Source: Phycisphaerales bacterium
Lineage (GTDB): Bacteria > Planctomycetota > Phycisphaerae > Phycisphaerales > UBA1924
Length of the DNA stretch: 64,000 bases
Assembly: GCA_016709445.1 (NCBI GenBank)
Contig: JADJMV010000019.1
Span: 1-64,000, forward strand
Direction: 5' to 3'
Shown: piece after piece, positions 11,305 to 20,702 of the stretch
How positions within the stretch are numbered: position 1 is the first letter of the stretch
Layout of the letters: each line of letters opens with the position of its first letter
Made by a program: the position numbers and the translations under genes
Notes under the pieces: model-generated
The model's database searches: none
What the model was told of the DNA's origin: nothing
What the model saw: only the letters and a program-made list of their open reading frames with translations

Positions 11305-11827
11305 ATGCCTGGAAACGTGAATCTCCGAACGACGCAGACCCTCATCGGCGCCCTCATCATGGGCATCCTGACATTCGCCCTCGTGGTCGTCGTGACCACA
11401 CCCATCGGCGGCGCGCCCCGGACCCGCACCCACCCCCGCAAGCCCGCAACCCGCCGCCCGCCAGGCGCTCGTCACCCCGCTCCTCACCGCGGCGGTGGCC
11501 ATCGGCCTCACCGCAGTCCTCATCCCCCCGCTGCTCGCGCCGCGCCTGATCGGCGCCGCCCGGGCCGGCTGGGAGCGGTCATCCCGCGATGATCTCGCGC
11601 GCTCGGCGGTGCCCGCCCAGTTCCAGGTGCTCGCCATCGTCCGCGGCGCCCTGGCCGAAGGCCTCGGGCTCCTCTGCACCGTCGCCGTCATGCTCACCGG
11701 GCAGGTCGCCTTCTTCGCCGGCACCGGACTCGCCCTCATCCTCATGATGGCCACCTTCCCCACGGCCGATCGGTGGCGAGAATTCCACCGGCGGGTCACC
11801 GGCGAAGAACTCCCGCTCGAGCCCTGA
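11305..11827 (+). pseudogene. Small integral membrane protein, one-base frameshift
   Basis: Read from the ATG at 11305 (ribosome binding site gaggag just upstream), the protein starts MPGNVNLRTTQTLIGALIMG and continues through a first transmembrane helix. The frame is lost at the CCCC run 11416-11419. Removing one C gives a continuous 173-residue protein with four predicted helices: LIGALIMGILTFALVVVV, LLTAAVAIGLTAVLIPPLL, IVRGALAEGLGLLCTVAVML and FFAGTGLALILMMATF. It ends in REFHRRVTGEELPLEP. The family is unknown to me. The length arithmetic (523 bases, one too many) fits a single inserted base. I think sequencing error is more likely than true decay, because the downstream half is well preserved. 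Confidence 0.7.
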
Positions 11828-11864
11828 ACGACACCCAACCCGCCAACCGATATGCTCCGCCGAC

Positions 11865-12365
11865 ATGAACACCATCGACACCAAGACGGTCAGCGATCGG
11901 CGGCCGCTCACATTCCCAGACTTCAACGCCGTGCGGCGCGACCTTGACGCGCTCGAGGCCGCGAGGACGCGGGGAACCGTCGAGGCCAGCGGCAACTGGA
12001 CGGCCGGGCAGATCTTCGCCCACCTCGCAGCGTTCATGGAATACCCCTTCGACGGCTACCCCGACGAACTCCAGCACCCCCCCTTCTTCGTCCGCGCCAT
12101 GCTCCGCGTCTTCCGAAAGAAGTTTCTCGAGAGCGGCATGCCGGCCGGGGTCCGGATCCCGCGCCTCGCGGCCGGGACCACCGGCGCCGACCCCATGGAA
12201 TTCGAAGACGGACTGGCCCGCCTCCGCAAGGCCATGGACCGCATGGAACGCAACGCCCCCTTCGCCGCCAACCCCGCCTTCGGCTCTCTCAGCCACCAGC
12301 AGTGGATCCAGCTCAATTGCCGCCACGCCGAACTCCACCTCAGCTTCCTCCACCCGCCGCCCTGA
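11865..12365 (+). CDS. DUF1569 (DinB-like) protein
   Basis: A 166-residue protein matching the DUF1569 family, which resembles the DinB/YfiT four-helix-bundle proteins. Visible features are the N-terminal FPDFNAVRRDLDAL, the central GNWTAGQIFAHLAAFMEYPFDG with a potential metal-ligand histidine, PADP-like GADPMEFEDGLARL, and the C-terminal HQQWIQLNCRHAELHLSFLHP with two further histidines. Members have no established reaction; relatives are metal-dependent thiol S-transferases. It starts 38 bases after the membrane protein and is followed by two acetyltransferase genes on the same strand. Confidence 0.82.
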   Translation: MNTIDTKTVSDRRPLTFPDFNAVRRDLDALEAARTRGTVEASGNWTAGQIFAHLAAFMEYPFDGYPDELQHPPFFVRAMLRVFRKKFLESGMPAGVRIPRLAAGTTGADPMEFEDGLARLRKAMDRMERNAPFAANPAFGSLSHQQWIQLNCRHAELHLSFLHPPP

Positions 12366-12401
12366 GTCGGGCCGTCGGGCGCGAGCGCCAATAATCCGCC
12401 C

Positions 12402-12890
12402 ATGCCCTTCCTGCGAGCCCGCGGCGAATACCTCGTCTCCGATGACCCCTCCCTGCTCGACCTCGAGGTCTGGCACAGGTTCCTCTCCACGAGCTATTGG
12501 TCCCCCGGCATCCCGCCCGAGACCTTCCGACGCGCCGCCACCAACTCCCTGTGCATCGGGCTCTACGAACGCGATGCCGACGCCACGCGGATGATCGGCG
12601 GCGGACGCATCATCACCGACCGAGCGACGTACGCCTACCTCGCGGATGTCTTCGTGCTCGAGGAGCGGAGGGGCCGCGGCCTCGGCGTCTGGCTCATCGA
12701 GAGCATCATCGAGCACCCCGACCTGCAGGGGCTGCGCCGGTTCTGCCTCATGACGCGGGACGCCCACGGCCTCTACACCAAGTTCGGCTTCGCGCCGATG
12801 CGAGACCCGACGCGGTACCTCGAGCGGCACGACCCCGAGGTCTATGCCCGCGCAGCCGTCGGGCAGCCCGGCCAAAGGAACCAGCCATGA
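12402..12890 (+). CDS. GNAT-family N-acetyltransferase
   Basis: A 162-residue GNAT acetyltransferase using acetyl-CoA. The central strand-helix unit reads YAYLADVFVLEERRGRGLG, with the acetyl-CoA pyrophosphate loop RRGRGLG, followed by VWLIESIIEHPDL. The C-terminal half ends with the typical DAHGLYTKFGFAPM motif. The N-terminal region (SDDPSLLDLEVWHRFLSTSY and ETFRRAATNSLCIGLY) matches the common bacterial subgroup annotated only as GNAT. The substrate is unknown. The stop overlaps the start of the next acetyltransferase gene (ATGA at 12887-12890), so the two are translationally coupled. Confidence 0.9.
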   Translation: MPFLRARGEYLVSDDPSLLDLEVWHRFLSTSYWSPGIPPETFRRAATNSLCIGLYERDADATRMIGGGRIITDRATYAYLADVFVLEERRGRGLGVWLIESIIEHPDLQGLRRFCLMTRDAHGLYTKFGFAPMRDPTRYLERHDPEVYARAAVGQPGQRNQP

Positions 12891-14089
12891 GCGCATCGAT
12901 GACCTACGGACGTGTCGGCGCCGCGCCCGACGATATGGACGCGATCGTCCGCGCGACCGGATTGGCCTTCGGCGCCCAGCCCAAGGGCGTGCGCGAGTGG
13001 CTCCAATTCGCGGGCGTCGACAACCTCCGCGCCCTCCGAAATGAAGCCCGCGTCGCCGCATCGCTCCTCACCGTGCCCATGGGGCACTACTTCGGTGGGC
13101 GGAGCGTGCCCGTGCAGGGCATCGCGGCCGTCGCGGTGCCCCCGGAATCCCGTGGTGGAGGGCTCGGGCTGCACCTCATGAGGGAGCAGATCCGCGAGGC
13201 GGCCCGCGACGGCGTACCCCTCTCCAGCCTCTACGCCTCGACCCAAGCGCTCTACCGGCAGGTCGGCTATGAACAAGCCGGGCTGCTCTTCCGCACGCAC
13301 ATCCCGCTGCGGACGATCGGAGTGCGCGACCGATCGATGCCGGTCCGCCAGCTCACCGACGCAGACACCGAGCCCGTCCGCGCCTGCTACTCGGCATTCG
13401 CCCGCAAGTTCAACGGCATGCTCGATCGCGGCGCATACGTCTGGAGCCGGGTCAGCAAATCGCGCGACGATGAGTTCACGGGCTTCGGCGTCTTCGCACC
13501 CGAAAGCCCCGCCGCAATGGAGGGCTATCTCTTCCTGCACCAGCACCGCAAGCCCGACTCCGGTCGCCACGACCTCGCCCTCTCCGACCTCGCCTTCACG
13601 ACGCCCCGAGCCGGGCGACGCCTGCTCGGCCTGCTCGCCGACTTCGCCACCGTCGGCGACGACGCCGTGCTCTACGGCCCGCCACTCCACCCAATCTGCA
13701 CACTCATGCCCCAGCAGCTCCACCCCTCCCGGTTCGTCGACGTCTGGATGATCCGAATCAACCTCGTCCGCCAGGCCATCGAGGCGAGAGGCTACTCGCC
13801 CGGCCTCGCCGCAGAGATCACACTCGACATCCAGGACGAACTCGTGCCCGAAAATGCCGGAACCTGGACCATCCGGGTCCGACACGGCCGGGCCGCCATC
13901 GAACGCGGCAGCTCCGGGGGAACCCCGCGGCTGCGCTGCGGCATCGGGCCGCTCGCGCCCATCTACTCCGGGCTCTACACCGCCTCGCAGGCCGCCGCGC
14001 TTGGACTCCTCGAAGGCGACACCGCCGCGCTCGACGCCGCCGATGCCATTTTTTGCGGGCCCACACCCTGGATGACCGACCGGTTCTGA
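12887..14089 (+). CDS. Eis-like N-acetyltransferase with SCP2-type C-terminal domain
   Basis: A 400-residue protein with the architecture of Eis (enhanced intracellular survival) acetyltransferases: an N-terminal GNAT domain, a second GNAT-like domain and a C-terminal sterol-carrier-like domain. The first domain carries the acetyl-CoA loop PPESRGGGLGLHLMREQI and the strand VPLSSLYASTQALYRQVGYEQAG. The middle region includes DLAFTTPRAGRRLLGLLADF. The end (IRVRHGRAAIERG, then GPLAPIYSGLYTASQAAALG) matches the last domain. Mycobacterial Eis modifies aminoglycosides and histone-like proteins, but the substrate here is not known. It starts inside the stop of the preceding GNAT gene. Confidence 0.88.
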   Translation: MSASMTYGRVGAAPDDMDAIVRATGLAFGAQPKGVREWLQFAGVDNLRALRNEARVAASLLTVPMGHYFGGRSVPVQGIAAVAVPPESRGGGLGLHLMREQIREAARDGVPLSSLYASTQALYRQVGYEQAGLLFRTHIPLRTIGVRDRSMPVRQLTDADTEPVRACYSAFARKFNGMLDRGAYVWSRVSKSRDDEFTGFGVFAPESPAAMEGYLFLHQHRKPDSGRHDLALSDLAFTTPRAGRRLLGLLADFATVGDDAVLYGPPLHPICTLMPQQLHPSRFVDVWMIRINLVRQAIEARGYSPGLAAEITLDIQDELVPENAGTWTIRVRHGRAAIERGSSGGTPRLRCGIGPLAPIYSGLYTASQAAALGLLEGDTAALDAADAIFCGPTPWMTDRF

Positions 14090-14102
14090 CTAGGCTAGCC
14101 CT

Positions 14103-15605
14103 ATGGAAGGGCCACAGATCGAAGCCGAAGCCCTGGCCATAGAACTCGCGGATCTCCTCGATGCCGGGCGCGGCTTCCGGGCGGTCGCGCGGTGCCGCGA
14201 GGTCTTCGCCTCCGGCGTGGAAGACCACCGAATACTCCGACTGCTCGCCTCCACCCTGATGGAGGAGTGTGAGCCCGCCGACGCCGCACTCGCCCTGGCC
14301 CGATTGGCCCAGCTCGCGCCCTCCGACGCCCAGACCTGGATCGATCTCTCCGAAGCGCGGCAGAGGGCCGGAGACCTCACAGGCGCGGAGGCCGCCGCCG
14401 ACGCCGTCCTCGCATCCGACCCGCAACACCCGATCGGCGCAGCGCTGCGCGCCGAAGCGCTCTACCTCCAGGGACGCTACCGCGAGGCCTTCGAATTCCT
14501 CGCGCCGATGGCCCGCGCCCCGGGCGCACACCTCGCGATCCTCCCGATATTCGGACGCCTGTGCAAGGTCGAGAAGAAGCCCTGGCAGGGCATCTCCCCG
14601 CTCGAACAGGCCCTCGCCGCGCCCCACGACGCGCCGCGCATCGCCCTCGTCGAGGCCAACTTCGTCCTCGCCGATCTCTACAACAGCGCCCGACGGTACG
14701 AGCAGGCGTGGGAGGTCGTCACCCGGGCGAACGCCCTCAAAGGCGCCGAGTTCGACCCCGAGGCATTCGAGTCCCGCATCGACGCGGCCATCGCCGCATG
14801 GAATCCGTCCAGCGTCTGCGAACTGCCAGAGGCCGACGCCGGCGCCGTCCAACCGATCCTCATCGTCGGCATGCCCCGCTCGGGAACCACGCTCGTCGAG
14901 CAGATCCTCGCCAACCATCCCCGCGTCGCCGGGGGCGGCGAACTCGCGACGATCACCCGGCTGGTGATCAACCTCTCCCGAGGGCATGCGGGCCAACCGC
15001 CGCTCCTCGAGGGCCCGGACGCGCTCACGCCCGAATGGGTCCAGCTGGCCAGCCGCCGATACGCCGACGCCCTTGCCGCCGTGGCCGAAGCCGACCCCGG
15101 CGAGATCACCCGCGTCACCGACAAGATGCCCATCAATGCCCTGCACCTCGGGCTCGTGCAGGCCATCGCGCCCAGATCCAAGGTGCTCTGGGTGCGACGC
15201 AACGCCCTCGACACCAGCATCTCCTGCTACTTCCAGAACTTCGGCGGCGCCAACTCGTATGCCTACGACCTCGAGCACCTCGGCCGCTTCCACCGCGCGC
15301 TCGAGCGCCTCGTGCTCCACCTCGAGGATGTCCTCCGCCTCGACATCCTCCACGTACCCTACGAAAGCCTCGTCGGCGACCTCCCGGGATGGACCCGGCG
15401 AATACTCGATTTCGTCGGCCTCCCCTGGGAAGAAAGCTGTCTCCGATTCCACGAGAGCACCAACGCAGCGCTCACACTCAGCAACGCGCAGGTCCGCGTG
15501 CCCCTCTTCACCAGCTCGATCGGCCGATGGAAGCCCTACGCCCAATACCTCGAACCGCTCGCCGATGCGCTGCACATCCCGCACGACCAGCTCTCGGACC
15601 TGTAA
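14103..15605 (+). CDS. TPR-repeat sulfotransferase (first of a tandem pair)
   Basis: A 500-residue protein with an N-terminal TPR superhelix (about residues 5-240, for example AEALYLQGRYREAFEFLAP) and a C-terminal sulfotransferase domain. The PAPS 5'-phosphosulfate loop is clear: PILIVGMPRSGTTLVEQIL at about residue 260. It is followed by TDKMPINALHLG and the 3'-phosphate binding WVRRNALDTSISCYF. Such enzymes move a sulfate group from PAPS to a carbohydrate, lipid or protein tyrosine; the acceptor is unknown. It lies only 13 bases after the Eis-like gene and three bases before a paralogue of the same architecture. Confidence 0.92.
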   Translation: MEGPQIEAEALAIELADLLDAGRGFRAVARCREVFASGVEDHRILRLLASTLMEECEPADAALALARLAQLAPSDAQTWIDLSEARQRAGDLTGAEAAADAVLASDPQHPIGAALRAEALYLQGRYREAFEFLAPMARAPGAHLAILPIFGRLCKVEKKPWQGISPLEQALAAPHDAPRIALVEANFVLADLYNSARRYEQAWEVVTRANALKGAEFDPEAFESRIDAAIAAWNPSSVCELPEADAGAVQPILIVGMPRSGTTLVEQILANHPRVAGGGELATITRLVINLSRGHAGQPPLLEGPDALTPEWVQLASRRYADALAAVAEADPGEITRVTDKMPINALHLGLVQAIAPRSKVLWVRRNALDTSISCYFQNFGGANSYAYDLEHLGRFHRALERLVLHLEDVLRLDILHVPYESLVGDLPGWTRRILDFVGLPWEESCLRFHESTNAALTLSNAQVRVPLFTSSIGRWKPYAQYLEPLADALHIPHDQLSDL

Positions 15606-15608
15606 CCC

Positions 15609-17091
15609 ATGAACGCACCGCTCGACGACCGGGCCCTGGCCTCCGAACTGCAGTCCCTGCTCAACCAGGGACGCGAGGACGACGCCCTCGCCCTCTGCCG
15701 CGATGCGCTCGAAGCGAGCCCGAGTGACGCCCGGATCCTCGGCCTCGCCGGCCCCTTCTTCGCCGCCGTCGGCCGCTTCGACGAAGCCCGGAACGCCATG
15801 AACGCCCTGCTCCGCGCCCAGCCCCGCGACCCACGCCTGCTGATGCAGTACGCCTCCGTGTGCAAGCAGGCGGGCGATCTGGCCGGAGCCTCGCAAGCAG
15901 CGGGCCGACTCCTCGAAGCCGCCCCCGACCAGCCCGGCGCAATCGCCCTCAAGGCCGACCTGCTCTACCTGCAGGGACGCTACCGAGAGGCCTTCGAGTT
16001 CCTCGCGCCCAAGGCACGCGCCGCAGGCGCGCACCCGGGGCTGGCCGTGACCTTCGCCCGCGTGTGCCGCGTCGAGAAGAAGTCCTGGGAAGGCATCTCG
16101 GCGCTCGAGCGAGCCCTGGCGACACCAAACCTGCCGCCGCCCCTCGCCGCCGATGCCGGGTTCCAACTCGCCAAACTCTACGACAGCGTCGATCGCCTCG
16201 ATCAGGCGTGGCACGCCCTCGAGCGCGCCAACGCGGCCAAGAGCGCTCGCTTCAACCCCGACGAATTCGACCAGCGCGCCGACGCCATGCTCGCGCACTG
16301 GACGACCGAAGCCGTCGCGGCGCTCCCCGAGATCGAACGCGTCGACCTGCCCATCCTGATCGTCGGCATGCCCCGCTCGGGAACGACACTGGCCGAGCAG
16401 ATCCTCGCAAGCCACCCCGGCGTCGCCGCCGGTGGCGAGCTCGCCGAGCTTTCCCGCGGTCATCCGGCTCACCGGCGGCGCCAAGGCCGACCCCCCACTG
16501 CTCGAGTCACCCGGATCGTTGTCCCGGGAGCGGGCGGTGCTCGAGCACAAGCGGTACCTGGATCGGCTCGGCGCCCTGGCCGCCGAGCGCGGGCCGGGGA
16601 CCATCCGTGTGACCGACAAGATGCCGCTCAACGCCCTGCACCTCGGGCTCGTCCGGGGCGTCGCCCCCGGCGCCCGCATCATCTGGTGCCGCCGCGACCC
16701 CACGGACACCTGCATCTCCTGCTACTTCCAGCACTTCGCCGGCAGCAACCCCTTCGCCTACGACCTGAACCACCTCGGGCGCTTCCACAACACGCTCGAA
16801 CGCATCATGCGCCACTGGCAGGCGACGCTCGGCCTCGAGATCCTCGAGCTTCCCTACGAGGCCCTCGTCGCCGACCAGGAGCGATGGACCCGCGAGATCC
16901 TCGACTTCTGCGGCCTCCCGTGGGACGAGCGCTGCCTGCGCTACTACGAGAGTGAACGCGTCGCCCTGACCCTCAGCAACGACCAGGTCCGCCGACCGGT
17001 CTACAACAGCTCGATCGCCCGCTGGAAGCGGTACGAGGCGCACCTCGCCCCGCTCCGCGCCGCCCTCGGCGCCGCCCTGGGCGCCGACTGA
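15609..17091 (+). pseudogene. TPR-repeat sulfotransferase (second of a tandem pair), frameshifted
   Basis: A paralogue of the preceding gene with the same TPR plus sulfotransferase layout. It starts MNAPLDDRALASELQSLL and shares ADLLYLQGRYREAFEFLAPK and the PAPS loop PILIVGMPRSGTTLAEQIL. The frame is lost after GGELAEL at the TTT run 16450-16452. Removing one T restores a 493-residue protein continuing as PAVIRLTGGAKADPPLLESP, RVTDKMPLNALHLG and CRRDPTDTCISCYFQHFAG to the stop at 17091. Both halves are well conserved, so a one-base sequencing error is the most likely cause. If the shift is real, the protein would lack the 3'-phosphate binding half and be inactive. Confidence 0.85.
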
Positions 17092-17130
17092 CGGCCCCCG
17101 CCCCAAACCAGCGGCGGGTATTCTCCCGCC

Positions 17131-17580
17131 ATGAAAGCCACCCTCCTCGCGATCGCCGCCGGGCTCTGCTGGGGCGTCGGCGAACTCTTCACCAAGAGCG
17201 TGCTGCACACCCACAAGGTCGGCCCCATCACCGCCATCGCCGTGCGTTCCACCGTGGCGATCCCCATCCTCTGGATCGCCTGGTTCATCGCCGTCAAGGT
17301 GGCCAAGACCGAGCCCGCCGACTGGTACCGCGCCGACACGCCCACGCTCCTCAAGCTCGTCTGCGGCTCCGGCATCCTCGCCGGCGCGGCCGCCATGATC
17401 TGCTTCTACGCCGCCCTCAATTTCGGCGAGATCTCCCGCATCAAACCCATCGCATTCGCCCTCGCCCCCGCCGTCGCCAGCGTGCTCGCGTTCGCATTCC
17501 TCGGCGAGACGATCAGTGTGCGCAAGGTGATCGGGATCGCGGCGATTCTCGGGGGCGTGGTCCTGCTGACGGGACGATGA
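17131..17580 (+). CDS. EamA/DMT-type membrane protein
   Basis: A 149-residue, very hydrophobic protein with about five helices and the hallmarks of one EamA (drug/metabolite transporter) repeat. It begins MKATLLAIAAGLCWGVGELF, then AIAVRSTVAIPILWIAWFIA, AAAMICFYAALNFGEISRI, and ends with the typical LGETISVRKVIGIAAILGG followed by VVLLTGR. Most DMT carriers have two such repeats, so this half-size protein probably works as a dimer. Its substrate cannot be deduced. The ATG at 17131 is the natural start at the first helix. Confidence 0.85.
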   Translation: MKATLLAIAAGLCWGVGELFTKSVLHTHKVGPITAIAVRSTVAIPILWIAWFIAVKVAKTEPADWYRADTPTLLKLVCGSGILAGAAAMICFYAALNFGEISRIKPIAFALAPAVASVLAFAFLGETISVRKVIGIAAILGGVVLLTGR

Positions 17581-17627
17581 GCCTCGTGCGAGTGCCCCCG
17601 GGGAATGGCGCGTCTCCTTCCGGCTCG

Positions 17628-19077
17628 TCAGTCCACCACGACTCTCCGAGCCGTAAAACGCGACGAGCACCTCCCGCCACTCCTCCAGGCTCGTCACCCG
17701 GATGAACTCGCGCCGAACCTCTTCCGCCCGCGGATGATGCTCCGCGAAGCGGATCCCGAACTTGCGCATCACGCGCCCGGTGTAGACCTCCGGCTGGCGC
17801 ATCCCGGCGTTGACCGAGAGGGCCAGCGCGAAGTGCTCCTCCAGCACGGCCCGCTGCTCTTCGATCGTCGGCCGCCGGACCTCGCGCCCCTCGAGCAGAT
17901 CGCGCGCCTGCCGAAAGATCCACGGATTGCCGATGCACCCCCGAGCCACGCTCGCCCCGGTCACGCCCGTGTACTCGACCATCCGGAAGATGTCGCCGGC
18001 GTCCCAGATGTCGCCCGAGCCGAAGACAGGGCGGTCGGGGTCGGCGCGCCGCGCGCGCTCGACGACGCCGCGCAGCACGTCCCACCGGCTCGGGCCGATG
18101 TACTTCTGCTCCACCGTCCGTGCGTGCACCGTCGCCCACGCGTAGCCCATCGTGTACGCCGCGTCGAAGATCCGCCAGAAGTTGTCCACCATCTCCGGCG
18201 TGTCGTCGAAGCTGCGCCGGATCTTCAGCGTGCAGAGCACCTCGGGCGGCACGGCCTCGCGCACCGCCCGGAGGATCTCGATCGCGCCCTCGGGCTCCGC
18301 CAGCCAGTGCCCGCCGCGGGCCTTGGACGAGATCTTCTTGACCGGGCAGGCCAGGTTCACGTCGATCGCGGCGAAGGAGTCCGATTCGTAGCCGCCGGCC
18401 GGGGGGGCCCCGGAAGAACCGCGACGGTCCCCCGGGAGCCCTTCCCCCAGCCCGGCGTGCCCCATGGTCCGTGCCGACTCGACGCTCCCCATCATCCGTA
18501 CGGGCCCCGCGCCCGGATCCGGGCCGAGGTCGGCCGTCAGATCGATGCGCCCCAACTGCTGGCCCCCCGGCAGACGCAGGTGTGCCGGCGGATCGGCCCC
18601 GGGGGCCGTCGCCCCGGCGTAGGCCAGCCGGCGGTAGTCCCGCTCGTGTCGGCGCCCCTGCTCCACCATCTTCAGGGCCCCCGCGGCCATTTCTGTCGGG
18701 TCCGACCCCATGATCTGGCCCGCGAGCGGCCGGTCTTCCTCGCCCCCCGGCACGTTGTCGTGCAGTTCGCCCAGGTCGGCCTTGGCGAACCCGCGGCCGC
18801 CGGCCAGCAAGGTCCGGTCCAAAAGCGCCTCGGTCACGCAATACGGGCACCCGTGCCTCCGGGCGATGATCCGCATCGCGGCGTCGGAGTATCCTGCCAG
18901 CCCGGCCTGGAAGAATGGGGCGTCGAATCCGGGCACCAGAGCCCGGACGCACGGGTGCATGCCGCCGGCCCCGTGCTCGCGCACCAGGCGCTCGGCGACC
19001 CGGCGCGGGTCGATCTCGGCGGCCCCCGGGGCGATCGCCGGCGAGGCGGGGGTGGCGTTGTTGCTCGTGCAGCCCAT
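17628..19077 (-). CDS. tRNA-dihydrouridine synthase with a large insertion
   Basis: An FMN enzyme of the Dus family, reducing uridines in tRNA. The TIM-barrel signatures are FFQAGLAGYSDAAMR near the N-terminus, GQIMGSDPTEMAA, then DVNLACPVKKISSKARGG holding the catalytic cysteine, CTLKIRRSFDD, WATVHARTVEQKY, PVFGSGDIWDAGD and ASVARGCIGNPWIF. About 93 extra residues separate MVEQG from FAAIDVNL, where family members normally join directly. The first 50 residues are also an extension. In the literal frame the gene runs on to 16507 across two opposite genes. An extra T in the TTTT at 17655-17658 would instead end it at 17628 after VLVAFTARRVVVD, a 482-residue product, which I prefer. Confidence 0.85.
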
Positions 19078-19141
19078 GCGGAGGACGATAGGAATGAACG
19101 CGGAGACCCGGAGACGGCCCGAAGACGCGGAGACCGACACG

Positions 19142-19630
19142 ATGGCACGACAGGCGAGACGCTCCCGGGCGGCAACCCTCTGGATCGGGGCGCGTCTGCT
19201 CCTGTGCGCCCTGACCGCGCTGCCCGGGTGCAGCGCGATCCCGACGGGCCTGGCGAGCGACCCGGTCGGGGCGTACGACCGACCCTACCCGCGCGAGCTG
19301 GTCCAGACGGAGGTGCTCGATATCCAGGTGATCCGGAACCCCGAGACCGTGCTCACCATGACCAATACCACCGCCCGCACGTTCGGACCCTCGACGGTGT
19401 GGATCAACTCGCGGTACAGCCTGCCCATCGAGGGCTTCCGGCCTGGGCAGACGGTGAGGATGGATCTCTATGACTTCCGCGACGAGTTCGGCGAGAAGTT
19501 CCGCGCCGGCGGGTTCTTCGCGACGAAGCAGCCCGACAAGGTCACGCACGCGCAGCTCGAGACGCTCGTGGACGGCGAGAGCCGGATGCTCGGGCTGGTC
19601 GTGGTGGGACAGAACGACACGGGGACATAA
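19142..19630 (+). CDS. Putative lipoprotein of unknown function
   Basis: A 162-residue protein starting with a basic, hydrophobic leader (MARQARRSRAATLWIGARLL, then LCALTALPGC), where the last four residues fit a lipobox with the cysteine at about residue 30. The mature part is a single small domain containing ELVQTEVLDIQVIRNPETVL, TARTFGPSTVWINSRYSLPI, GQTVRMDLYDFRDEFGEKF and LVVVGQNDTGT. I do not recognise the family. Its start is only 64 bases from the divergent Dus-like gene. Another possible start, the ATG at 19094, adds 16 charged residues and would spoil the signal peptide. Confidence 0.7.
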   Translation: MARQARRSRAATLWIGARLLLCALTALPGCSAIPTGLASDPVGAYDRPYPRELVQTEVLDIQVIRNPETVLTMTNTTARTFGPSTVWINSRYSLPIEGFRPGQTVRMDLYDFRDEFGEKFRAGGFFATKQPDKVTHAQLETLVDGESRMLGLVVVGQNDTGT

Positions 19631-19684
19631 GCGCCGGGCGGCGCGTGGTGAGCGCGGGGATGGGGCCGTTCCTACGATCGCCCC

Positions 19685-20422
19685 ATGGCCAACATCCTCG
19701 TCGTCGGACCGCACCCGGATGATCAGGAACTCGGCATGGGGGGCACGATCGCGTGCCTGGCCGAGCAGGGGCACGATGTGCTCCTGCTCGACATGACCGA
19801 CGGCGAACCGACGCCCTACGGCAACCCGGCGACGCGGGCGAAGGAAGCGCAGGCGGCGCTCGCGGCCCTCTCGCCCGACCCGACCGAGTTCCCCGGCGCC
19901 CGGCCGGTCCGGCGCGTGCAGCTCGGCCTGCGGAACCGATACGTCGAGCACACGATCGAGGCGCGGCACATGGTCGCGGGCGTGATCCGGGCGCACCGGG
20001 CGGAGATCCTGTTCGTTCCCTATTTCGAGGACGCCCACCCGGACCACCGGGCCGTGACGCGGATCGTCGAGGACGCGCGGTTCGACGCCAAGCTCACCGG
20101 CCTCGAGATGCCGACGCCCGAGGGGCTCACCCCCGGCGCCCCCTGCCACCCGCGCTGGCTCTTCCATTACTACTGCACCCACCTGCGGATCACGCCGCAG
20201 CCGACGTTCGTCTTCGATGTCAGCGGGTGCGAGGCGAAGAAGGAGGCCGCGATCCGGGCGTACCACTCGCAGTTCGGGGTCAACGAGAAGAACCGCCCGG
20301 TGGTGGACTGGGTGATGAGCGCGACGCGGTTCTTCGGGTCGCGGATCGGCACGGCGGCTGGTGAGCCGTTCTTTGCGAGGGAGCCGGTGGGGATGACCGG
20401 CCTCGCCTCGTTGCCGCTGTAG
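19685..20422 (+). CDS. PIG-L (LmbE-type) N-acetylglucosaminyl deacetylase
   Basis: A 245-residue zinc deacetylase of the PIG-L/LmbE family, which removes N-acetyl groups from GlcNAc-type sugars (as in GPI, mycothiol or bacillithiol precursors). The first zinc and catalytic motif is NILVVGPHPDDQELGMGGT, and the second is DAHPDHRAVTRIV with the ligand histidine. The conserved TDGEPTPYGNPATRAKEA follows the first strand. The C-terminal YHSQFGV resembles the BshB-type tail, but neighbours from bacillithiol synthesis are absent, so the exact substrate is open. The ATG at 19685 is the only sensible start. The downstream sequence enters a poly-G region. Confidence 0.93.
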   Translation: MANILVVGPHPDDQELGMGGTIACLAEQGHDVLLLDMTDGEPTPYGNPATRAKEAQAALAALSPDPTEFPGARPVRRVQLGLRNRYVEHTIEARHMVAGVIRAHRAEILFVPYFEDAHPDHRAVTRIVEDARFDAKLTGLEMPTPEGLTPGAPCHPRWLFHYYCTHLRITPQPTFVFDVSGCEAKKEAAIRAYHSQFGVNEKNRPVVDWVMSATRFFGSRIGTAAGEPFFAREPVGMTGLASLPL

Positions 20423-20702
20423 CTGCCTGCACCCGCGCGACTGTGCCACCTCTCGGCCGGGCTCCTGGCGCCGTCTGGCGGGGGGGGGGGGGGGGGGGGG
20501 CGGGGGGGCCCCCCGCCGGGCGGGGCCCGGGGGGCCAGCTTGCTCCGGGACTCCAGCCTTTGCTCCACAAACGAGCGGCTCGTCCAGAACCTTGTAGCCA
20601 TCGGACCGCCTAACAATCGAAGAGGGGGGGATGCGGGGGGCGGGGCCCGGGGGGGGGGGGGCGTCCAGACTGGGCCGATGAAGCTGGAAACCGGGATCTG
20701 GT
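20423..20702. other. Poly-G-rich stretch without a gene
   Basis: No supportable gene. It contains G runs at 20480-20500 (21 bases) and 20649-20661 (13 bases) and several mixed G/C blocks such as ggggcccgggggg. As near 10.7-11.2 kb, I suspect an assembly artefact that has also cut the adjacent minus-strand gene. Confidence 0.6.

Noticed and set aside
16507..19140. An 877-residue minus-strand frame covering the Dus-like gene and continuing under two other genes.
   Set aside because: Only the first part is Dus-like. The remainder is the opposite strand of EamA and sulfotransferase genes; a one-base error at 17655-17658 explains the missing stop.
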